From positions 2,988,708 to 3,051,421 of the forward strand of contig NW_019091418.1 in NCBI RefSeq assembly GCF_001949145.1: a stretch of 62,714 nucleotides of DNA, read 5' to 3'. The notes under the pieces were generated by a model, which had not been told where the DNA came from, searched no databases, and was given only the letters and a program-made list of their open reading frames with translations. Positions 26,301-38,782 of this stretch are shown here, in pieces. The DNA is from Acanthaster planci (Eukaryota > Echinodermata > Asteroidea > Valvatida > Acanthasteridae). The translations under genes were made by a program, and so were the position numbers. Numbering within the stretch: the stretch's first letter is position 1; the number at the start of each line of letters is the position of its first letter.

Positions 26301-29300
26301 GTATCAGACAATGTGGGAAGCAGGCAATCTGGGTAATTAGTTTGACAAAACGTTTTTACAGGTGATTGGTCACAGAGGATAAGGATAGACCCAGTGAGGA
26401 ATACGCGCAGACTTACTGACGATCAATTCTAAATTGTACACTTGAATGTGAACAGAAATTCTCTTTATTTTGAGTTAATGCGCTGGCACGGGAAGTTCAA
26501 TGGGTGACACATATTGCAGTGCACCACCAAGAGGTTGTCATGGAGAGGCCTTTTGCAGTGCATTATGGGATAGTTGATAAAGTCTCATTCGCTTATTGTG
26601 CTGTGTGTAGAAAACTTGAATTTTTGCAGAATGCTTGTTTATCTTGGTTCAAATTCATAACTGCTTATTGTGAATGGGTGATAGTAGTCAAAATGACGGT
26701 TTTGTGTCGTGCAGGGAATATGCCTCAATCAATCAAATATCCCTAAATTATGTATTGCTGCAGTGTTGACCATAAACTTGAAAAGTGGCCTGTCTGCAGC
26801 AAACCCTTGGTGGCGTGCCGTACTGTTGTATTAAAATCAATTTCATTTTCTCATCCCTCCACTTTATCATACAGTGGAAAATTGATTCCTTCAACATTAA
26901 GCTGAAGGTATATAAACAACATGAGATTCCCCATTCTCTTGGAATGCTCAATTTGAAACACAAAGCAGCCTTGGATTTTTCCCAATATCGTAAGAAAGAA
27001 CAAGGCAGGTGCATCCCATTCCTAACTCACAGATAATTCCAGCATGTGGCCTCCCTTAATCCTTCTAGACTGCCTCTGTGGTGTGCTTGTCATTCGTTGT
27101 CTACCTGGCTGCTCCTGCTGTTTTGATGAATGCTTCTTGAGATCTTCTGTCTTGGAGACAACTGATGATACAAATTCTCCATGCATTTTATCTTTCTGTA
27201 ATTGTCAAATAGAAATGGTACAAAAGAACGTTAACAGTTGCCCATAATCAGCAAGGTCTTAGGCTATTTGGACATTGGAAGTAGAAACAAAACAGTATAT
27301 CAATTTCCAACTGTACATACAGATCTCTGAAGAAATCCAACCAGACCACATATCTAGCAACCATTATGGAAGGACTGTTGTTCGATCCTAGCAGAATCTT
27401 TCTCAAAGATCTTTTTTTTAGGTCATTGTAGTCAGTAAGCAGTTTGCAGCAGTTTTGTCAAACAAACCATTTTTTTCATTAATTGGATTGAAAATTCATG
27501 ACAATGAATGCTTTCCACAAAAGACTGATGAAGCCCACTGAAGTCAGTATTACATATATATAATCAATTATCATACACGTATTTCCAACCTTTTAAAGTT
27601 AGAGCAAAATATTAAGGAATGTTTTTACTTAACGGTCTCAGCAGAATACAAGGGTGGTATCAACATATAGTCAGTAAACTTTGACATTTTCTGAGTACAT
27701 GTATAAGGGGAAATGTTATGTGTAGTGACATTATGTTATCTAAAATGTGGAAGAAAATTCTGAAAACTGGCTTTGCAAGAGCTATGACTCATCGTATCAT
27801 GAATAGATCGCATAATCTTACTTTCTTTAAGATGCTAGATGAAGGTGGCAACTCTGGAAGATTGACGATACTTAAAGACATATTATAATCAGGCTCAGGA
27901 AGTACTTCATGTGACTTGTTGGATAGGAGGAACTTCACATGCTTATTGCTACTACAGCTACTGTTGCCCTACAAAATGTTCACACAAAGTTAAGAGATAA
28001 GGATCAATGTTGGATTCATGGATAAGAACCAATGATGACATGATGGTAAGTTTGATAGTTGTCAATGTTTGCAATGGTCACTGATTGATGATTGACAGTT
28101 ATAACAATAATGGTTGCATGTCTGGTTAAGAAAGTGTTGCCAATAATGAACAACAAAGACTTTCAAGTTATAAATGGTAAAAGCATTCTGTTGGTAAAAA
28201 GTGGAAACAGTAATAATGATATTGATTGCCATGATCATGGTTATAATGTAACTATTGTTTGCAATATAACGGCAGAGATGAGATGGAAAAACAACTATAT
28301 TTCATGCACTCATTTACATCTGAAAGGATGGCACAATGGCATGCAACAATGTAATAAAAGATGTCCAACTTACTGCTGATACCACAGAGATGTTTGTCAG
28401 GCTGCTTGGTGTTGTCTTACTTGCAACTTTGGGATATTGACGGAATTGCACCCTGGTTGACATCTTGGGTGACATTCTCTCAGTGGTGAAAACCTTTCTA
28501 CCTCTAATACTGAGAGGTGTGTTTGCTGAAAATGCAAAATGAAGCAGGTTGGTTAGCACCTGCCTCAAACCTCTAAATTTCCCATCCTAATGAATTCTGA
28601 AACACATTTGTACAAACTCAGTAGGAAGGGGTCTTAGCATGTGATCAGTTCTCAACAAAATGTCCAAGACCAGTTGAATTACAGATGCTCACTTATTTTG
28701 TAAGAATACTTATTTCTATATAGTCAATCTCTACCTCTTATGTCACACAAAATTTGGCAAAAAATACAAGAAATCCAGTGTGTGTAGAGTATGAAAACAG
28801 GGGTAACTGGAACATTAAGAAACAGCAGAAATTGTGAGTGCAGCGGCATATATGGCATGCGGTTCAGGCCCCTTAAGCAGGCCCCTGGACAATTCACAAT
28901 TGTAGATGCTCTGTAGTACAGTTTAAAGCCTCCTGGTACAACCATTGGCCCTTTTTTTCTTGCAATTTAGGCTATGCATATTTTCAATTTTACTTTTTCT
29001 TCATATTTGGCTGAAATTCCTGAAGGTTGATATGAACTGGTAACAGGTACATGTACATGTATACCAAAATTGTAAATATCCAGGTTTGTAGAGTGAGTTG
29101 GCCCTTTTCCCACCTGGCCTGAGCATGTTTTCAAAATTTCAGTCCTTAAAAGAGTGCACATTGGATACATGTCCATTCTTTTGGATTTTCTGGGAGCAGA
29201 CTGTTGCCCGCCTGTCCACAATGTATTCCATTCACGTCCATTTCCACAGATTCATAACTTGAGGATCGGTCTTGTCAAAGACTGTCTCCAAGTCAGAACC

Positions 29301-32300
29301 TCTTTGGACAATTGTACATTTGTGTTGCACTGACATTTTGATGAGTTTATGTCCAAAAATTGTTTGAGAGTCCCATACAAAACAATGCAAAAACCGCACA
29401 ATAATGCATGACACAAGAACTTTGTGCACCCCGCGCCAGTTAATTGACACAAAGCCCTCTATCAGCGGAAGTGAAACTTTACTAACCTTATTTCAAGCCT
29501 AAAATTTACAGTGAAATGAGTGCTATCACGAGTTACAGTGGAGTTTGTTGGTCACTACTTCCGCTAACACAGGAACGGCTGTAACAAGTCCCATTGACAC
29601 ATATGTGAATATTGATGTTTCATTGGTAGCCAATCACAGCACAATGACCGGATAGTCCAAGGAAGCTGTTTACACACAAGACTTGCTCCACGCAGAATAA
29701 TGTGCACATAGATTTGTACACAATGTACACATGCCATTAAATGTACAGTGTTGTACAGTCAGTCGCTTGCATTATGGCACTCCAGTTCTGTTTGGTGTTG
29801 GAAAGAGGATGTGCAAAGTTTCGCCTGGCCATCGCGTTGCGTTGGTAGAAAAAAAACAAACAGAAAAAACGGCAGTTGCACGAGGAAGAAAAACAAGGGA
29901 AATCTGGCCCCTCGATGGCAAAAAAGCAGAAAATGAAATTGGACATATTCAACAAAAAAGCAGAAATCTGCACTCATGAAACAATAACTTGCTTGCATAC
30001 AGTGTGCTGGATTGTGCTTTACCTAGTTTTCATTGAAATACATACCATCTTCATAAAAAGATTTTTTATTGCCCTGCCGAGATGTGATCATGCATAAAGT
30101 TCAAAGGAATGAGTAGAAACAGTCACACATGCAAAGATCTTGGAAAAATGACAAGGAAAATTGATCTTACAACCATCAGAACTGGCTGAGACACTGTAGA
30201 CTGATCTGAAAGCAGAGCCTTTGGTGTCAGCAGAAGAGACTGGTCTCAATCCAGACTTGTATCTAGTTGATGATTTCATGTTGTCAGCAAGTGTAGTTGG
30301 GTTTAATGACTGCATTACATCAAGTGTTGGCAGTGCACATGCATCACCTAACAAAATATGTTCAGCCACAATTCAAAAATAAATTTAAGACTGCTTTTAT
30401 TTTCACTTTTCTATGAAACACAAGCAAAATAATGTCAGGCATGGGCGCAAACAATACACCATCTGGAAAGTTGAAGACAATAATTTTGAAAGTTGTAAGT
30501 CCAGAGGAAACCTCTGAGTACCAACAAAATTGACCATATAGAACATTTGATGAGTACCAGTAACTCACCTTCAATTGATGACACATCAGGTATAAATCTC
30601 TGATGAAGCATGACATTTCTCCCTTCACTAGCTGGAGTTGATGTGATCTTCTTGGAATCCAGATCAAGCTTAGAATTTTCTTCTATTAATTGAAAAAAAA
30701 CTCTCTCCTAACAAATAATTGCTCTCATAATATATCCAAAACCATTTGATTTCATTTAAAAATCTATTTGACTTATCATGTTAGCCATTGTGTCAATTTG
30801 TCTATTGTAAAAGATTCCACACTGAAATCCTTTCTGACAATTTCAAACTTGGTATTCCAATGCCGTGTTGTTTACATTTTGTCTTGTAGAGCCACTCAAC
30901 CCTAGTGAGTTACTTACAACATCTTATCATAATAGAAACAAAAGTTAACATCACTATCTCTGTACTGCATTATTAATGCAAACGTGAATATAAAACTTGA
31001 CACCAAGTCCCATCAATTACATCTAGGACTAGCGCCATACCTTTGATGCTAGAGATTTCCTCCGTAAGTCCATACTCCTGGATGTTTAGTGCTGACAGTC
31101 CTTCAAGTAATGTGGAGTTCTTTGCCTTGATGACTGGCTTTCTGTTGTGCCATGTGCTTGAAACTTTCTTAGGCATTGCTACATGTACATGTACAAGATA
31201 AAACAATGGTTGTAATTCTGATTAATAAAGCCCAATGTTTAACTCTCTAATGTATAAAATAAAGAACTATAAACTTGGATAACACAAGCAGACCTGGTTA
31301 ACCATTCCATCAGCAAAATAAATCAACCTGGATGCTGGGAGGTAAATTTATGCACCAATGTACTTAATTGCCTTGCAGTACCTCATAAAGGTACCTTCTG
31401 AGACCCCCTTTTGGAATGGGAGAGGGTAGAGAGGTGGATGAGGATTTCGACTTCTTTTTAGCTTCATGAGTTACGCTTCTAAAGCTCCTCCATTTTTCTA
31501 TGCAACTGTGAAACATGTAATCATAAATTAAACTGTCATCTTGCAGCATTTCTCATTAATTGTGACGAAAAAGGAATCTTTCAAAGTTCAAAAGGATGAT
31601 TTTGTAGCATATTGGGACAGTTTAGCTAAAGAATTAGTTTTTGGGAGGTATACCTTTGACGGTAGATGTTCCACTTTTCCTGAGTGTCTTTCTGTCTGAT
31701 GAAACCTCAGGTAGAACCAGCTGAGCTATTTTAGGAGTTAATTGTTTCATCATCCTTGCCGTTGGTCCTGTCATTGGAAACGTCAAGTGTTTGAGAAATG
31801 ATTGCATTGATCTCAAAAAGCCTATGCAAAGCTGGAGAAAATCTCTCCATTTCAAATTGATCTTACAGACTTGTATTTCAAAATAAGAAATAAAGATTTA
31901 TTCAGCTCTCTACACAAATCCCTGGACACTTTAGGTACGTCCTTAAAATACAAGAAGAGACAAAAAAGTAAACCAAGTACCTGGAAAATCTCTTGGTATT
32001 TCAATTTCAGAGAAGGCTTCATCATTGAGAGTGTCTGTCATTGTAGAATCTTGGTCTTCCTTGCCTGTGTCTGAAGCCACATGGGTGGAGTCATCAGATG
32101 TCTCCCCTGTTAAGAATGAATAATACAAAAGTGGAAAACAGAAAGGATTCATCCACAAAAACAGAAAGTAAATTAGAAAATTATGGACAGAACAGTTAAA
32201 AATACAGACATGACTGAAAATTGTTGAAATGTCCTGATAACCTACGACCAAATAGCCAAACATACAAGAGAAGAAATGTAAGTCTATTAAATGGATGGAA

Positions 32301-35300
32301 TATGAAATAAAACATTTATAACAAAGCTGTACTGGAAAAAAAGAATAGCTTAATGAACAAACAAAAGGACAGATATGGTAATGAAGAATAGAAAGCCAAG
32401 ATATCTATTCTTTCATACCACAACCTGATAATTTCAATCTACAACTTACATTTAACCAGACTGATAAAAAAAACCGAGTTATCTTCTGACCTGATTGTCT
32501 TGTATATGTGACTGTACTCAGTTCATCTTGATCACCGTGGGATTCATATGACTGTGTTGATCTCTGGTTATCCACTATGCTACTGTTACCACTAGCAAAG
32601 ATTCCTTGGCCCTGTAGTATCATTGGAGAATCTTGTCCTCTATGCCGACTCATAGGAATATCCTTCGCTCTTGCTCCAATGAAGTGAGTATCTGGCTTCT
32701 TTGTGATTAGGGGAGGTTTGTGTGGATTGTCCATCCTGTCAGAAGAATTCCAAGTAATCACACTCATTTATCACACTTTTAACTGGCAATCAATTATTCT
32801 TTGAATGGCATATCAGCAGATCAAAGTACCAACTGCCAACGTCCGCCCAACAAAAGTAAATTAAGTCATGAGTTACAAATTTGATCAAGTAAGCTGGAAC
32901 TCGATCAAAACCTGCTCAAAGAAATGAGATTTAGAAACAACAAACCTTTTAGAAGGAATCTCTTTTGGTTTGTTGTTGGCCTCAGTTGTACATTCCTGGT
33001 CATCACTTGATTCTGGGCCAGACTCTTGGATACATGCTAACTGACCTTGTGGCCTTAATTTTGTGCCTAGAATTAGAGCAAAATAAAAGAATTTGTGGAA
33101 GATAACGAAACAGCTGCAATCTATGGGTCATATTAAAATTACACTTCACAAATGGCAAACAAAAAGGCGTGAAGCATAAAACAGCCTTTATGTACACATA
33201 ATCTCATGGTGGTTCCACTTAGTATAAAAGCTGATTTCTGGCCTAAAATTGTTGTAAGGATGACCTCAATGTTTAACCTTCCAGAAATCCTGCACATGCA
33301 CACTGTAGTGTTAATTTCATGTTCAACTTTTGAAACAGAGTCAGGTTGGCGTAGTGGTTCTTTCCTCGCCTTCCACCTCTGCTGTTCGGGTTTGTTCATG
33401 GCTCGGTCCACCTGATTCAGTGGGTTTTACCCACAATTTTTTCTGGGGTTTTCCTCCCATCTCTAAAACTGTGACTGCTTTTCATTTCAATGTGCCTGAG
33501 TCTTCAAGTATATGAAGTTGGTGCATCACTTGGAAGAATTTAACTGCTTCATAATTTCATTTTCCAGCAGAAAAAATGGAAAGTTTATTAAGGGACTTAC
33601 AAGTCCACATAAAAGGAGAGACAACTCGTTTAGGTGCTGTCTTGTTGGGATGCATGACTTTGATGACATTGCTGATATTTTTCAGAGGGCTGTAGGATTT
33701 CCTCTTGCTCTGCTTTTTGCTGAAGGTTGTTTAAAAACAAGGGGAACTGTATGCATTTTCAAATAAATAAAATGTTCCAAATCACAAGGGGATTATTAAT
33801 AAAGTCTATAGCTGTCTAATTGCTCAAGAAAAGGAACCATACTCAGGCATCTTATGCATGACAAAGGCTTTACTCATTGACACATTTTCAAAATAAAGAA
33901 ACAATGTCCTCTTTCTAACTTAACTCCATGAAAATTTTTGATAGGAACGTCCCTGACTTTCTAAATTTCAACACCATACAGGAACCTAATGTCACAGCTT
34001 TTATTCCCTGCAATGAGACAGCAGCAGTATGGATGTTATAGTTGTGAATCTTTCAAGTATAGCAAAAGCTGTGAATGATGGATGCATAAGTTGGCATGAT
34101 CAAGATTTGTTTAGTCAAATTTTTGCACCAGTGAAGAAGTCTCATCATTGTGCAGAATGTTTGTTTTCAGGACAGGGTCTACTTCTTCAGTTCTGTTAAG
34201 TACACGTAAACCTACATGTGTACCTCATGTTTTTGGAGCGGGGAGTTAAAGTGAGAAATGTTTTTTCATCTTCCTCCTCACTACTGGGTTGTGTCTCCAC
34301 CTCATTACAAACCACTTCAATATCAGCAGGCTCGGAGCTTGAGGTATCTGATGATGGGGAGTTACTTGGTACTAGAGTTGGTGAAATTGAAGTTATTGGT
34401 AGAATGAAAGGCAATGTCTTGCCTTTGGAAAAAAATCAAAGAAATTGATACATGTAAAACAATAATAATAGTCAGTTCTTATACAGCGCATATTACGGAA
34501 TGTCTCAATGCGCTATTGCACTGATTATCATCATCCCTGCACACTGGGCTCACATCTCCTGAACATTCCTGAAACCATCTCAGCTCCCTGGGGAGTATAC
34601 TATATAGTGACTCAAGTTTAGAGATATTCTTCTCATGATGTGTATCCAATCCTAAGATTAAGAACTGCTTTTGAAGCACACCTTTGTAAGTGTTCTGTGT
34701 GGATTCTTAGGCTTTATGCCCAAGTTCCTTAGCAGTATGTTGAGAATTCTTCAAACAGTACAACATGTAGGAGCTCAACTTAGTACCAGTTCTCTCAATT
34801 CAGTTTGTGTGTATTCAAAATAAAATTGTTTTATCAAGGATATCTTGAGCTGCAGAGGAGTTCCCACCATTTTGCACCTAACGAATTCAAGGTACATGTA
34901 CAATGTGTAACCTCTTAGAGGTATCAACAAACCCTAGGAAAAATAAGAAGGAACCAGAATATTCATTTCAGGCTTCAGTTGTTTCCCTAAAATATCTTGG
35001 AATGACACGCTTTGTTGCCAATGAATATACGCCGATTGCTCCCTGTTTGCACATAATGAATACATTTGTCAACTGAAAATGTCCTGGATTTCAATCACTG
35101 CTTGAAGTATGCAGTCAAAGCATGGTGGTACAGTCAACCACCATGTTTTCTGGGTCTACATGTATGTACATGTGCCTACAGTGTACATACATCTAAGAAC
35201 ATGAAAGGCCTATGCATCGTTTCACAAGTTTTCAACTGCTGAAAGTGCTTTATAAAACTGAGTTTTATAACGTCCCATGCAAGGATAATTTCAGACCAAT

Positions 35301-35557
35301 ATATAAAATGGAGTTTAAAAATTGAGCAGAACAATAGTGTAAAGGTATTTTAAAAGTAAGGATTGCTGCGTTATGATGCTTGTGTTTATAAAGTCACCTA
35401 TAGTTATAAACACACCTGTTTGAACAGTAGATGTTCCGCTGCTGGTATTTTTAAAGTTGGGTGTTGGATCAGGGATGAATTTCTGATGTGGCCGAACCTT
35501 GGAGTATGTTTTTACAAATATGCTCTTCTTCGTTCCTGGGAAAAGTGCATCAGCCAT
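23399..35557 (-). CDS. Gene X: unrecognised ~1,145-residue Ser/Thr-Pro-rich protein with candidate PP1-docking motifs
   Basis: Eighteen coding exons on the minus strand: 35557-35416 (ATG at 35557), 34422-34224, 33719-33601, 33066-32946, 32735-32491, 32106-31981, 31767-31654, 31497-31395, 31178-31041, 30682-30569, 30347-30171, 28525-28374, 27968-27822, 27195-27031, 25860-25678, 25426-24478 (contains a 428-base gap), 23925-23721 and 23436-23399 (stop). All junction phases agree except 31395/31178, where a weaker donor at 31405 or a missed mini-exon is needed. The protein is mostly disordered, with basic SP/TP clusters ('SYSPLKNISNVI', 'TSTPQRQSRRIKGG'). Exon 28525-28374 has 'TRVQF', and exon 27968-27822 has 'KHVKF' followed by 'SSSILK': RVxF- and SILK-type PP1 motifs. 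The last ~75 residues ('FSRLGPTPFRPARFRQYV') look ordered. A nuclear or chromosome role is a guess; I know no orthologue. Confidence 0.75.
24622..25049. other. Assembly gap (428 N) inside a coding exon of gene X
   Basis: Open frames run into the gap from both sides on the minus strand but in different frames. So either the gap length is wrong, or an intron or indel is hidden within it. Part of the gene X protein is therefore missing from this window. Confidence 0.97.
25889..25933. repeat. Composite palindrome in gene X intron
   Basis: A perfect hairpin arm pair TTATCCACAG / CTGTGGATAA is separated by two bases. An outer arm TAGTAATTATC can instead pair with GATAATTACTA, which overlaps the inner right arm, so two mutually exclusive foldings are possible. 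It starts ~30 bases upstream of the acceptor for the exon at 25860. Confidence 0.6.
33338..33500 (+). mobile_element. tRNA-derived SINE-like fragment
   Basis: The block starts with GGTTGGCGTAGTGGTTCT, which resembles a Pol III A box, and has TGTTCGGGTTTG about 40 bases later, resembling a B box. It continues with GGGTTTTCCTCCCATCTCTAAAACTG, a body type I associate with SINEs of marine invertebrates. It lies in a gene X intron on the strand opposite that gene. No poly-A tail or target duplication was identified. Confidence 0.55.
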
Positions 35558-35794
35558 AGCCTAATTGTATTGACAAAGACAACAGTATTCAAAGAGTTGG
35601 AGAGTAAATGTACTTTACATCCCGTTGCAGTCACTGTGACAAGATGGAAATCAGATGTAGTGCAATATCAGATCTTTTTCCTTCAAAATCCTCCAGAGCC
35701 ATGGATCACAAAATTTAGTGAAATGTTGTGCAACTGAACTTTGAACTTCATTTAAAAATATGTAAGGCAGATATTGCAACTTGGGAAGAGTTAT

Positions 35795-36440
35795 ATACAG
35801 ATGCCACTTGACACCCTAAGCACAAACCCTATGAAGTTTTTCTGCGCTAATACCTCAATATTTTTGCTGATAAATGTAACTGTTTAGGTCATACTATTGC
35901 TTTCAGGTGGTAACAGGAGAGAAAAATTAGTGGCGTCTGTATGGAATTCTTTCCGATTTTTAATCGGAGGACATGTTTGTCCATATTAATTCAGGCCTCA
36001 GTCCAAAAGGGGAGTTATATTTGGTTATATTCTGCAGGAGAGAGTTCCAGATACCGACGCTGCTTGACACTATGTGCACAAACCCTACATGTATGAGACT
36101 GGTCTGAAAAACTATAAGTATTCTCTCTGTGAATACCTGAATATTTCCCCTGCTACTTTTGGAAAGAGTTCCATATTTAGAGGCCAGTAATTATTCCTTA
36201 CAGTGATCTATTAGCCGTCAGAAAGCAAAACCATGTCTAGAAAAGTTCAATTTTGGAGGGAAAATACCAATTCTTTTACTTGGAAAATACCCACTATCTC
36301 TGTGACTACCCTCCCTCCTATCGGAGACCATACCTACCTAGTATCGGGGTTGAAAATGCTCCCATTGGAAATTTTTCAAACCAGTCTCATAGGATTTGTG
36401 CTTAGGGTGTCAAGCGGCATCGTTGGGTCTGACGCATGAG
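35795..36440. mobile_element. Copies of a dispersed repeat, two of them forming a foldback
   Basis: A block resembling CTTGACACCCTAAGCACAAA...CCTATGAGACTGGT occurs near 35810 and 36060 on the plus strand and in reverse near 36374-36430. The 36053 and 36430 copies face each other and would form a ~400-base foldback, typical of a MITE. Related copies lie at 4196-4420 and 62376-62470. All are noncoding. This pair sits in the 5' intron of gene X. Confidence 0.6.
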
Positions 36441-37471
36441 CAATGTAATAAACACAAACGGCATAAACAGTATGATCATCGTTGGGTGGAACCGAGAAAT
36501 TGGTGGGTGAAAATATCATTTTTTCAAAAAAATATTCAGTGTCATGCTCTGAAACCCTGAGTGACTTTGAGTTCTCGAAAAAAGGTTCAACTATGACTTC
36601 CGCCATGGTTCAACAATGGTAGGCATGGGAGGTACATGTACCTACTAGGCCGGCATCTGTATTGAGTCAGCAATATGTCGTTAATTAGCATTAATCAGTT
36701 AATATGAGACATTAATATGGATGATTACGACAAAACTCCTCTCTCTACGTGCATTTCTGAAAAAAGTCACAAAATACAGTGCCACCAAATCTGCGCCCGT
36801 TGGCGTCAACGGGAATCTCAAAATAAGGTGTGAGGCACTTTTTCAGATTCTGTATTTTTGAGGGGCACTCAACTTGAATATTTGGCGAAAGTTGATCGAA
36901 GTCATCATTAGTGCCTGTACTGGACGTCCAACATAGAATGTAAATGAACAGCTAGCCCAGGTAGACTCCCTGACCATACTACGTTACGGAGGTAATGAAA
37001 TGAAGACGATGTCCAACTGGGCTAATGAACAGCAATTAGGCCTATTTATCCATTTTCTAGACAATTTCAACTGGTTCATTTTTGTATTTCATCTAGGCGT
37101 AAACCTAACCTCAGGCCTCAAAACATTATCCTCCGTTGATATTTTTCCCGAATTCTCCCTGGAAAAGCTTTTAATTCGCACATAGGTGCAAAAAGAAAAA
37201 CGTTGAAGTGAAAAGCGATCATCGACAGCACATTATCATCAGTGCATGGCCCTATTCATGCTATTGTATGCGCGAATTTAGGGTAAGCCTAGGCCTTTGG
37301 CTCTACTCCAGGATACTCGATAGGCCTAGGGCCTTCTACATTAATTCACAAGATGACAGCCAAAGAATACTCTCAATTTTAAACCTCAAAAACAAACCTA
37401 AACTTTGGGCATTATCCTACTGTCACTGACACGATGTGTTTTATAGCTCCATAAATGAAAATGACACTTAC

Positions 37472-37560
37472 GAATGCGTTTCTAGATCCGTCTTCTTGGT
37501 TGACAGCGGTCTGGAGTCTTGTGTATGCGGTGCCGATGGTGTACTAGACTGCGCCAGGCA
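37472..37560 (-). other. Noncoding first exon of gene X (5' end approximate)
   Basis: A strong donor GTAAGT on the minus strand ends at 37472 after 'GATCTAGAAACGCATTC'. No ATG occurs in the last ~70 bases before the donor, and the next exon (start 35560) carries the ATG three bases in. I infer a 5' UTR exon; the transcription start is not visible. Confidence 0.45.
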
Positions 37561-38033
37561 GGCAGTACTAGGTTAGCTTGGTATCCTGCACTGGGCATTT
37601 TAAACTATACTACTCATTTTGGTGTATTACTTGAACATGACCTATGGGGCAAAAAAAATCAGAAATATTGGCTCGAACAATTTTCTCATTTAGGGGAAGC
37701 CATTATGGCTAGTTTAATTGCAAGATTTCTGTTTGAAAGAATGTGCTTTTCTACAAAATTATTATCATCATGTAAAAAATTACTAATTCGGTATAAAGTT
37801 ATTTTATTTCAAAGTTATTATACCTTTTATAAATACAACACAAAATTCATGTAGACAGTAAAGATGACTTCCCTTTTGATGAATAGTCTGACCTTAAAAA
37901 GTTGTCATGTTGTGTATATATATACGACGCGTGATGAGCGCCCGCGAAAATTAACACTGTCGTCTGCTCACGTGAAGTTATGGCGCTTAGTTTTCAGTAG
38001 TGCATATTTTCGATAGTTTCAGGTTCAAATACC
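37561..38033. promoter_or_regulatory. Candidate bidirectional promoter between genes X and Y
   Basis: First exons of X (minus) and Y (plus) point away from each other across about 0.5 kb. No TATA box stands out. The right part, near 37925-37985, is relatively CpG-rich for this window (GACGCGTGATGAGCGCCCGCG). This fits a TATA-less housekeeping or cell-cycle bidirectional promoter, by inference. Confidence 0.4.
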
Positions 38034-38093
38034 ATGCCTCAAGTTATTAAAATGTCGACCTAGATGTACGCTGTATCAGTGAACACGCTAGCG
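38034..38093 (+). other. Gene Y 5' leader exon with two short upstream ORFs
   Basis: Before a clear donor at 38093/38094 (GCG|GTAAGT) there are two uORFs. The first (38034-38063) ends TAG and is followed at once by the ATG of the second (38064). When spliced to the acceptor at 38778, the second uORF ends in TGA overlapping the main ATG as TGATG. The exon's 5' limit is unknown. Confidence 0.45.
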
Positions 38094-38782
38094 GTAAGTG
38101 TCAGCATGTTAGTGTGCATGGTGGATCTTGGAGCGTGCGCGGCAGGCTGCACTCATGATGTAGGCCTGCGTGCATAATTACAGGAATGATAACGATGCGT
38201 ACGCGTACGTACGTGTGGTGTTCCCCGCTCACTTGACTTAAAGACCGTGGCCAAGTCAAATCTGTAACTGCGAAGAGGGAATCCATTTTGGAGATTATTG
38301 TAAGTGTGTTGATACATCAACCACCAGTGTCTACCTTGTAGCCTGGACCTACCCAGTAATGGAGAGGGGGTGTAATTGTCAGGTTGTAGGGGACTAGGCC
38401 CCTAGGCCTAACCGCTAACGTTAGGCCTTGGCCTACTCCTGTTTTTATTTCCTTTATTCTTTTGCAGTCGTGCGATACAAATTTATACAAGTAGCCTATT
38501 TAGCACCCGAGTTAAACTTAGAAGTTAGGCCTGGCCCTAGGCCTACATGTACTGTATTTAGTTGTGCAGCAAGCTAGGATGTGCTCATGATTCATAGTAA
38601 CTTAAAATGCTTGCAATATTCAGACCTCACTTTAAGTGCGGGGAAAAGGCATTTTAAAATCATTTTCTAATTGTAAAAGTTTTCCAGATTGGTGTTCTTT
38701 GATAAACATACCTTGTACCGGTATGGCGTACTATTAACTTAATTTGAAAAGTGAAACACCCTTCAACTATATTTCAGGTCTG

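Noticed and set aside
33598-33766. Plus-strand open frame over 33512-33766
   Set aside because: The minus strand carries gene X exon 33719-33601 with matching splice phases on both sides, which explains the open region.
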